Notes under the pieces: model-generated
The model's input: the letters and a program-made list of their open reading frames with translations, nothing else
Databases searched by the model: none
What the model was told of the DNA's origin: nothing
Assembly: GCA_903891315.1 (NCBI GenBank)
Contig: CAITEF010000588.1
Location: forward strand, 1 to 32,325
Reading direction: 5' to 3'
Length of the DNA: 32,325 bases
DNA from: an uncultured Rhodospirillales bacterium
Lineage (GTDB): Bacteria > Pseudomonadota > Alphaproteobacteria > Acetobacterales > Acetobacteraceae
Program-made: the position numbers and the translations under genes
Shown here: positions 25,870 to 32,325 of the stretch, in pieces
Layout: each line of letters opens with the position of its first letter
How positions within the stretch are numbered: the first letter of the stretch is position 1

Positions 25870-27590
25870 GCGAGGCGCCGTCACCGGCGCAGATGGTCGC
25901 CGCGTTGCTGGCGGTCGACCCCCAGGGGCTTGGCGGGGTGGTGCTGCGCGGCATGCCTGGGCCGGGGCGTGACGGGTTTCTGGCGGCTCTGCGGGACGCG
26001 CTGCCGGAGGAGACGCCGTGGCGACGTCTGCCGCTGTCGATCTCGGATTCCCGATTGCTCGGCGGGATGGATCTTTCGGCCACGTTGCGGGCGGGGCGGC
26101 CGATATCCGAGCGTGGGCTGCTGGCGGAGGCGGATGGTGGGATCGTCATCGCCGCCATGGCTGAGCGCCTGACCCCGCTCACCACCGCCCAGCTTTGCGC
26201 CGCCCTTGATCGTGGCATGGTCGTCGCCGCGCGTGAGGGGATTGGCGTGGAGCACGCGGCCAATATTGCGGTGGTGGCGCTCGATGAAGGCATCGAGGAG
26301 GGCGAGATCGCCCCTTCTGCGTTGCGGGATCGGCTGGCATTCCTGGTGGAGACCGACCGTCTGGCGACGCCGTCTGCCGCGACGCGTGATGAGGTTCTGA
26401 TGGCGCGGTTGCGGCTTGCGCATGTGGAAATCTCTGATGACGCCATTGCCGCGCTGGCAGCAACCTCGCTGGTCCTTGGCATCGACTCACTGCGGGCACC
26501 GCTGTTGGCGGTGCGGGCGGCACGGGCGCAGGCGGCGTTGGCGGGGCGTGATGTGGTGAGCGAGGAAGATATCAGCCTCGCCGGCGCCTTGGTGCTCGCC
26601 CCGCGTGCGACGCGGATTCCGCAATCGGAGCATGAAGAGGCTGAGCCACCGCCGCCCGAGCCTGAGACTCCGCCGGAGAATTCTGACAAGCAACCGGACC
26701 CCGCGCAGGGCCAGATGGAAGATCGCGTGCTGGAGGCCATCAAGGCCGCGATTCCCGCTGGATTGTTGGCGATGCTGCAAGCCGCAGCGCTGCGCAATCA
26801 GCGGGCGAAAACCGGCGGCAAGGCCGGGGCGTGGCAGAAATCCGGCAAGCGTGGACGTCCCGGCAGCACGCGGCGGGGCGAGCCGGGTCCAAAAGCGCGG
26901 CTCAATCTGATCGAGACCCTGCGCACGGCCGCACCGTGGCAACCGCTGCGTCGCGCCGAGAGCGCGAGTCTGGCGGCAGTGCTGGTGCGGCCGGAAGATT
27001 TCATGGTCACCCGTTTCCGCCAGCGTCAGGAACGCACGACGATCTTCGTGGTGGACGCCTCCGGCTCACTCGCCGCCAACCGGTTGGCCGAGGCGAAGGG
27101 GGCGGTCGAATTGCTGCTCGCCGAGTGTTACGTGCGCCGCGATCAGGTGGCGATGATCGCGTTTCGCGGCAAAGGTGCGGAGATTTTGCTGCCGCCGACC
27201 CGCTCGCTGGTGCGTGCCAAGCGGGCCTTGCGGCAATTGCCGGGTGGTGGCGGGACACCGCTGGCGGCGGGGATTGCTTCGTCGGCGGCGTTGGCCGAGC
27301 AGATTGCCCGCAAGGGGGGGGCGCCTGCCATCGTGCTGCTCACCGATGGCAGTGCGAACATTGCCCGCGACACCTCCCCTGGACGCATCCAGGCCGGGCT
27401 GGACGCAATGGAGGAGGCGCGGGGGTTGCGTGGGGCCGGGCGCTGCAGCCTGGTGGTCGACACCTCACAGCGCCCGGCAGTTGCGGCGCAAAATTTGGCT
27501 GACGCGATGGGTGCGGTTTATCTGCCGATGCCGTATGCAGATGCCACCGGCCTCTCCCGTGCCGTGCAATCCGTATTGCCCAAAGATTAG
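25866..27590 (+). CDS. bchD: Magnesium chelatase subunit D (BchD)
   Basis: Degenerate AAA+ N-terminus, acidic/proline linker (EHEEAEPPPPEPETPPENSDK), C-terminal VWA domain (TTIFVVDASGSLAANRLAEAKGAVELLL). ATGA overlap with bchI. Confidence 0.96.
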   Translation: MSEAPSPAQMVAALLAVDPQGLGGVVLRGMPGPGRDGFLAALRDALPEETPWRRLPLSISDSRLLGGMDLSATLRAGRPISERGLLAEADGGIVIAAMAERLTPLTTAQLCAALDRGMVVAAREGIGVEHAANIAVVALDEGIEEGEIAPSALRDRLAFLVETDRLATPSAATRDEVLMARLRLAHVEISDDAIAALAATSLVLGIDSLRAPLLAVRAARAQAALAGRDVVSEEDISLAGALVLAPRATRIPQSEHEEAEPPPPEPETPPENSDKQPDPAQGQMEDRVLEAIKAAIPAGLLAMLQAAALRNQRAKTGGKAGAWQKSGKRGRPGSTRRGEPGPKARLNLIETLRTAAPWQPLRRAESASLAAVLVRPEDFMVTRFRQRQERTTIFVVDASGSLAANRLAEAKGAVELLLAECYVRRDQVAMIAFRGKGAEILLPPTRSLVRAKRALRQLPGGGGTPLAAGIASSAALAEQIARKGGAPAIVLLTDGSANIARDTSPGRIQAGLDAMEEARGLRGAGRCSLVVDTSQRPAVAAQNLADAMGAVYLPMPYADATGLSRAVQSVLPKD

Positions 27591-27598
27591 GCATCACT

Positions 27599-28465
27599 AT
27601 GTCTCGCAGGCTTGACTGGACCACCGACGGCGCTGATTGGCCCAATCGCGCAGCAAGTCGCTTCGTCACCGCGTCGGGATTCGCTTGGCATGTGCAAATC
27701 ATGGGAAGCGGCCCGGTGCTGCTGCTTTTGCATGGCACCGGTGCCTCGACGCATTCCTGGCGCGATCTGATGCCGCTGTTGGCGGCGCACTTCACCGTGG
27801 TCGCACCCGATCTGCCTAGCCACGGTTTCACCGACCTGCCCGAACGCCGCCAGATGTCGCTGCCCGGCATGGCACATGCCGTCTGTTCCCTGCTGGTCGC
27901 GCTGGACATCGTGCCTGAGATCGTGGTCGGACACTCCGCCGGAGCCGCGATTGCAACCCGCATGGTGCTCGACGGCGTGCTGACGCCGAAGCTGCTGGTC
28001 TGCCTGAACGGCGCGCTGCTGCCACTTGCGTCGATGCCGTCGGAATTGTTCTCGCCGCTCGCCCGCGTGATGGCGGCACTGCCCTTCATGCCGCGAATCG
28101 CCGCGTGGCAGGCCGGATCGCAGGGCTCGGTGGAGCGCCTGCTGGAAGGCACTGGATCGACGGTCGACGCTCGCGGCGTGGCGCTCTATCGCCGTCTGGT
28201 GTCCAATCCCGGCCATGTCGCGGGGGCGTTGGAGATGATGGCGTGCTGGAATCTGCGCGATTTGCCGCGAGAATTGCCGAAACTGGCGGTGCCGTTGTTG
28301 CTTATCGTCGGCGCCAATGACCGCACCATCCCTAGCGATGACGCTCTGCGCATCCAGCGCATGTTGCCCTCGGCGCGCGTTGTGACGCTCTCAGGTCTCG
28401 GCCATCTCGCGCATGAGGAGGCTCCGGTGGAGCATGCGAGGCTGATCATCGAGGCCACCGCATGA
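27599..28465 (+). CDS. bchO: Alpha/beta hydrolase BchO
   Basis: LLLLHGTGASTHSWRDLMPLLAAHFTVVAPDLPSHGFTD and nucleophile motif VVGHSAGAAIA. Downstream of bchD. Confidence 0.93.
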   Translation: MSRRLDWTTDGADWPNRAASRFVTASGFAWHVQIMGSGPVLLLLHGTGASTHSWRDLMPLLAAHFTVVAPDLPSHGFTDLPERRQMSLPGMAHAVCSLLVALDIVPEIVVGHSAGAAIATRMVLDGVLTPKLLVCLNGALLPLASMPSELFSPLARVMAALPFMPRIAAWQAGSQGSVERLLEGTGSTVDARGVALYRRLVSNPGHVAGALEMMACWNLRDLPRELPKLAVPLLLIVGANDRTIPSDDALRIQRMLPSARVVTLSGLGHLAHEEAPVEHARLIIEATA

Positions 28466-28728
28466 CCGCATGGTTCACCGACGGCACCGTCTTTGCCGTC
28501 ATCCTGGCGCTGACATTGGCGGAGGCGGCGGGCTTGATCCTTTGGCATCAGCGCACCGGGCGGGGTCTTGGCGTGCTGGACGTGATTTTTCAGCTTGCCG
28601 CGGGGGCGTGTCTGCTGTTGGCGGCTTGGCTCGCATTGCGCGGCGCAAATGCCGGCTTCGTCGGATTATCGCTGGCCGCCGCTGGGGTGGCGCATCTGTT
28701 GGATTTGCGGCGAAGACTGAAGCGGTAA
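28462..28728 (+). CDS. Small (88 aa) hydrophobic membrane protein of unknown function
   Basis: ATGA overlap with the bchO stop. At least two to three hydrophobic segments, then a basic C-terminus DLRRRLKR. Confidence 0.7.
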   Translation: MTAWFTDGTVFAVILALTLAEAAGLILWHQRTGRGLGVLDVIFQLAAGACLLLAAWLALRGANAGFVGLSLAAAGVAHLLDLRRRLKR

Positions 28729-28741
28729 GGGTCGCCAAACC

Positions 28742-28833
28742 GTCACCCTGAGCGAAGCGTCAGGGGCCAGAGATCGAAGTTCCGACTTTATGACTTCGGG
28801 ATCGCGACGCCGCTGCGCGGCTCACGATGACTG
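28742..28833. repeat. REP-like structured palindromic element between the bchO operon and crtI
   Basis: Hairpins CCCTGA-gcgaagcg-TCAGGG (28746-28765) and GCCGC-tgc-GCGGC (28809-28821), plus inner arms GATCGAAGT/ACTTCGGGATC (28772-28780, 28793-28803). Confidence 0.5.
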
Positions 28834-28838
28834 GTGAA

Positions 28839-28856
28839 TGTCATATTCACATGACA
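28839..28856. promoter_or_regulatory. PpsR/CrtJ box 1 upstream of crtI
   Basis: TGTCATATTCACATGACA: TGT-N12-ACA, with symmetrical TGTCAT...ATGACA arms. Confidence 0.85.
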
Positions 28857-28878
28857 GTATTTTGCCTCTGGCGTTGAG

Positions 28879-28896
28879 TGTCATGGGATGTTTACA
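28879..28896. promoter_or_regulatory. PpsR/CrtJ box 2 upstream of crtI
   Basis: TGTCATGGGATGTTTACA: TGT-N12-ACA, 40 bp downstream of box 1. Confidence 0.8.
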
Positions 28897-28904
28897 CTCA
28901 TCGC

Positions 28905-30443
28905 ATGAATACGATGCCGACAAGGCCGATCCGCATGCCGCGCGATACCGATGGCGATCCTCGCCCACATGCTGTTGTCGTCGGCTCGGGCTTCGGCGGG
29001 CTGGCGGCGGCAGTGCGGCTTGGCGCGCGCGGTTATCGGGTGACGGTGCTAGAACGCTGCGATCAACCCGGTGGACGGGCACGCGTGTTCCGTCAAGACG
29101 GGTTTACGTTCGACGCGGGCCCGACGATCATCACCTATCCGGCGTTGTTCGAGGAACTCTGGCAGCTCTGCGGGCGCAGATTCTCCGACGACATCGATCT
29201 GCGCCGCATCGACCCGTTCTACCGCATCCGTTTCAACGATGGCCGCGTGTTCGAGTATTCCGGCGATCCGGAGCGGATGAAGGCGGAGATCGCCAAATTC
29301 GAGCCGCGCGATGTCGAGGCCTATGATCGTTTCCTCGCCGCCAGCCGCGCGGCGTGCCGGATCGGTTTTGAGGAACATGGCCATGTCAGCTTCGCGCGCT
29401 GGCAGACAATGGCGCGGATGGTGCCCGAGATGGTGGCGCAGCAGGCCTATCGCAGCGTCGCCTCGGTGGTCGGCTCGTATTTCCGCGATCCGCAACTGCG
29501 CACGGTGTTCAGCTTCCATCCGCTGCTGATCGGCGGCAATCCGTATACGGTCTCGGCGATCTACACGCTGGTGAATTATCTTGAACGCGAGTGGGGCGTG
29601 CATTTCGCGATGGGCGGGACCGGCGCGCTGGTCAAAGGGCTCGTCTCGTTGATCGAGGGGCAGGGCAACGCCGTCCGCCTCAGCGCCGATGTCGCCGAGA
29701 TCACCACCGAGGACCGCCGCGCCACTGGGGTGGTGCTGCAATCGGGTGAGACGATTGAGGCCGATATCGTGGTCTCCAACGCCGATTCCTGCTGGACCTA
29801 CAAGCATCTGCTGCCGAGCCTGAAACGCCGCCGTTGGACGGATGCGAAAATCAGACGCGCCCGGCAATCGATGAGCCTGGTTGTTTGGTATTTCGGCACC
29901 AACCGCCGCTACGATGATGTCGCCCACCACATGATGTTGCTCGGTGATCGCTACAAATCGTTGCTCACGGACATCTTCCACAAGCTGCATTTGGCCGATG
30001 ATTTCAGCCTCTATCTGCATCGCCCGACCGCGACCGACCCATCGCTGGCGCCTCCGGGGTGCGACACGTTCTATGCGCTCTCGCCGGTGCCGCATCTCGG
30101 ATCGGGGACGGATTGGGAGCAGGAGGCCGAGCCATATCGGCAGAAGATCGAGGCCTATCTCTCGGCGACTGTGCTGCCGGGGTTGAAAGATGCGGTGGTG
30201 ACATCGCGCATGCTGACACCGCTCGATTTCGAGACCCAATTGCTCGCCCATAAGGGCGCTGCCTTCGGGCTGGAGCCGCTGATCACCCAGACCGGCTATT
30301 TCCGTCCCCATAACAAGAGCGAAGAGCTCGACAATCTGTTCCTGGTCGGCGCAGGCACCCATCCCGGCGCGGGCGTGCCGGGGGTGATCTCGTCAGCCAG
30401 GGTCCTAGATGAGGTGGTGCCACATGCCAATTCCTTTGTCTGA
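28905..30443 (+). CDS. crtI: Phytoene desaturase CrtI
   Basis: FAD motif HAVVVGSGFGGLAAAVRLGARGYRVTVLERCDQPGGRARVFRQDGFTFDAGPTIIT and C-terminal FLVGAGTHPGAGVPGVISSARV. Start uncertain (28905, 28914 or 28935); the ORF-track GTG at 28878 overlaps PpsR box 2. Confidence 0.95.
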   Translation: MNTMPTRPIRMPRDTDGDPRPHAVVVGSGFGGLAAAVRLGARGYRVTVLERCDQPGGRARVFRQDGFTFDAGPTIITYPALFEELWQLCGRRFSDDIDLRRIDPFYRIRFNDGRVFEYSGDPERMKAEIAKFEPRDVEAYDRFLAASRAACRIGFEEHGHVSFARWQTMARMVPEMVAQQAYRSVASVVGSYFRDPQLRTVFSFHPLLIGGNPYTVSAIYTLVNYLEREWGVHFAMGGTGALVKGLVSLIEGQGNAVRLSADVAEITTEDRRATGVVLQSGETIEADIVVSNADSCWTYKHLLPSLKRRRWTDAKIRRARQSMSLVVWYFGTNRRYDDVAHHMMLLGDRYKSLLTDIFHKLHLADDFSLYLHRPTATDPSLAPPGCDTFYALSPVPHLGSGTDWEQEAEPYRQKIEAYLSATVLPGLKDAVVTSRMLTPLDFETQLLAHKGAAFGLEPLITQTGYFRPHNKSEELDNLFLVGAGTHPGAGVPGVISSARVLDEVVPHANSFV

Positions 30444-31473
30444 GAATCACGCCAGCGAGGCGGATCTGTTGGCGTGCCGTGCGCTCTTGAAGGGCGGATC
30501 GCGCAGCTTCCATGCGGCATCCAAGCTGCTGCCAGCCTCGCTCTACGAACCGGCCGGTGCGCTGTATGCGTTCTGCCGCTTGGCGGATGACGAGATCGAT
30601 CTCGCGGCACCGGGCACCCAGCGAAGCGCTTTGGGGCGGCTGACCGAACGGCTTGACCGCGCCTATGCGGGCAGGCCGCTGGCGCATCCGGTTGATCGGG
30701 CTTTTGCCGATGTTGTGCACCGCCACGGTGTGCCGCGCGCGCTGCCGGAAGCGTTGCTGGAAGGCTTTGCCTGGGATTCGGAGGGCCGTCGCTATGAGAC
30801 GCTCTCGGATGTCGCCGCCTATGGTGCCCGCGTGGCAGGGACGGTGGGGGCGATGATGTCGGTGCTGATGGATCGCCGCGATCCATGCACCATCGCACGC
30901 GCCTGCGATCTTGGGGTGGCGATGCAATTGTCCAATATCGCGCGCGACGTGGGCGAGGATGCCCGCGCAGGGCGGCTTTATCTGCCGTTGGAATGGATGC
31001 GTGAGGCGAAGATCGACCCAGATCGGTTCCTCGCTGACCCTCACTTCAGCCCAGAGCTTGGCACGGTGGTGACGCGTCTTCTCGGTGTCGCGCACCGGCT
31101 CTATGCCCGCGCTGATGCCGGGATCGCCGCGCTGCCGCTGGCTTGTCGTCCGGGGATTTTCACCGCGCGCAAGCTCTACGCCGATATCGGCCACGAGGTT
31201 TTGCGCCGTGGCGGCAATTCGGTGGACAGCCGTGCCGTGGTCTCTGGCAAGCGCAAGCTCGGCTTATTGGCGCAGAGCGTGGTGCTGGCGATGATTCCGC
31301 GAGCCGCCAACAACGCGGCACCGCTGGAGGAGACGCGGTTTCTCGTCGAGGCGGTGCAGAACGCAGCACCGCCGCCGGCCAAGATCGGTCGGATCGGCTT
31401 TACCATCGAGATGCTTGCGCGGCTGGATGCACGTGATCATCAGATGGGTCTCAAGGCCGCCGCGCGGGGATGA
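30424..31473 (+). CDS. crtB: Phytoene synthase CrtB
   Basis: Squalene/phytoene synthase motifs ALYAFCRLADDEID and DLGVAMQLSNIARDVGEDARAGRLYLPLEWM. Start at 30424 favoured by GAGGTGG upstream. Confidence 0.95.
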   Translation: MPIPLSENHASEADLLACRALLKGGSRSFHAASKLLPASLYEPAGALYAFCRLADDEIDLAAPGTQRSALGRLTERLDRAYAGRPLAHPVDRAFADVVHRHGVPRALPEALLEGFAWDSEGRRYETLSDVAAYGARVAGTVGAMMSVLMDRRDPCTIARACDLGVAMQLSNIARDVGEDARAGRLYLPLEWMREAKIDPDRFLADPHFSPELGTVVTRLLGVAHRLYARADAGIAALPLACRPGIFTARKLYADIGHEVLRRGGNSVDSRAVVSGKRKLGLLAQSVVLAMIPRAANNAAPLEETRFLVEAVQNAAPPPAKIGRIGFTIEMLARLDARDHQMGLKAAARG

Positions 31474-31619
31474 GTTTCAGTTCGTTGTTCTCATCCGAGC
31501 TGATCTTGGTTGTGATCGTGCTCGGAATTGCCGTCTACAATCTCTACTCCACGCGAAAAGAGATCCGAAAAGACCGCGAGAAGGCACTCTCCAAGCATCA
31601 AGAGGCGGGACTCAAATAG
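31470..31619 (+). CDS. Small (49 aa) single-TM protein of unknown function, absent from the supplied ORF track
   Basis: ATGA overlap with crtB stop. Translation MSFSSLFSSELILVVIVLGIAVYNLYSTRKEIRKDREKALSKHQEAGLK*, one N-terminal TM then a charged tail. Confidence 0.55.
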   Translation: MSFSSLFSSELILVVIVLGIAVYNLYSTRKEIRKDREKALSKHQEAGLK

Positions 31620-31621
31620 CC

Positions 31622-32325
31622 TCAATCCACCGGCGCCTCTGCCAGCCACGGCGTGGTCCATATGCACGGGTTGGAGAGCATCTGGGCCAAATGCTCGGAG
31701 ATGGCGTTGAGCAGCATCTCGCCCTTCTGCGGCGTCGCTGCTTCCGGATTGCCAATCACCCCCGAGCGCGAGCGACTGCCGATGGCGCGCCAGTGATAGA
31801 GGCCTTGCGGCGGCGGATCGTCGGAATCTTCGGCGTTGCGGGCGGCGAGATAGATGCGGTCGGTGGCGACTTTCTCGGGGCGGACGACCATCATCATCGC
31901 CGTCTCGGCCTCGCAGGCATGTAGGAGATTGTCCTGGGTCTCCAGAATATCGCGAATTGGCTTGGCGGCGGCATACCAGTAGCAGAATTGCTGGATCGGC
32001 ACGCCGAGACGCGGCGAGAGATCGTCGGCGAGACTGCGCAGGGCGTTGTCGTTGCCGCCATGCGAGTTCAGCAGACAGATCCGGCGGAAACCGTGGCGCA
32101 CGAGAGAGGAGCAGATGCTGCCGATCACGGCTGAGAAGCTGGCGAGATCGAGCGTGATGGTGCCGCCAAAGCTCATGTGATGCTCGGACAGCCCGGTCCA
32201 GAGCATCGGCAATGTCAGCGCGGTCTCGCCACGGGTGACGAGGGCTTGACAGGTGCGGATGGCAACCGCCTCACCCAAGGCTGAGTCGGTCTCAACCGGC
32301 AAATGAGGACCGTGTTGTTCGAGCG
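31622..32325 (-). CDS. Creatininase-family (creatinine amidohydrolase-like) protein, truncated at the window edge
   Basis: Reading from the edge gives ...LEQHGPHLPVETDSALGEAVAI..., the family EqHGpHLP...TD motif, then NSHGGND and CEAETAMMM. The reading frame stays open to the window end. Confidence 0.88.
   Translation of the reverse strand, partial: LEQHGPHLPVETDSALGEAVAIRTCQALVTRGETALTLPMLWTGLSEHHMSFGGTITLDLASFSAVIGSICSSLVRHGFRRICLLNSHGGNDNALRSLADDLSPRLGVPIQQFCYWYAAAKPIRDILETQDNLLHACEAETAMMMVVRPEKVATDRIYLAARNAEDSDDPPPQGLYHWRAIGSRSRSGVIGNPEAATPQKGEMLLNAISEHLAQMLSNPCIWTTPWLAEAPVD

Noticed and set aside
25688-26797. 369-aa Ser/Ala/Arg-rich ORF antisense to bchD
   Set aside because: Low-complexity antisense frame; bchI/bchD on the + strand explain the region.
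28746-28765. CCCTGA/TCAGGG hairpin as a rho-independent terminator
   Set aside because: Stem is only 6 bp and no T-tract follows; a REP-like element is a better description.
29049-30362. 437-aa ORF antisense to crtI
   Set aside because: Antisense to crtI; no recognisable motif or independent promoter/RBS evidence.

Overview
The window is most of an alphaproteobacterial photosynthesis gene cluster (PGC), tightly packed and almost free of intergenic DNA. Left arm (- strand): ppaA/aerR, and ppsR1-bchG-bchP. Main arm (+ strand): bchF-N-B-H-L-M-lhaA-puhA-puhB-puhC-bciE-acsF-puhE-hemA, then a light-sensing block (a second ppsR, a bacteriophytochrome and a heme oxygenase) that runs directly into bchI-bchD-bchO and an 88-aa membrane ORF, then crtI-crtB and a 49-aa membrane ORF. 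A convergent creatininase-family gene is cut by the right edge. By eye I found four exact TGT-N12-ACA PpsR/CrtJ boxes: one before bchF, one before ppsR2, and two before crtI. The strongest candidate system is the ppsR2-bphP-bphO module, which is probably autoregulated and appears co-transcribed with Mg-chelatase genes. It coexists with a redox-type PpsR1 and a B12-type PpaA. BphP/PpsR2 pairs are known from Bradyrhizobium and Rhodopseudomonas, so the novelty here is the arrangement rather than the families. Other points for follow-up: three ACGTT repeats at exact 10-bp spacing, a 22-bp perfect palindrome inside bphP, a REP-like structured element before crtI, and two small membrane ORFs. No puf, bchCXYZ, bchE or late crt genes are in the window. 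All family calls come from reading motifs; no searches were run.
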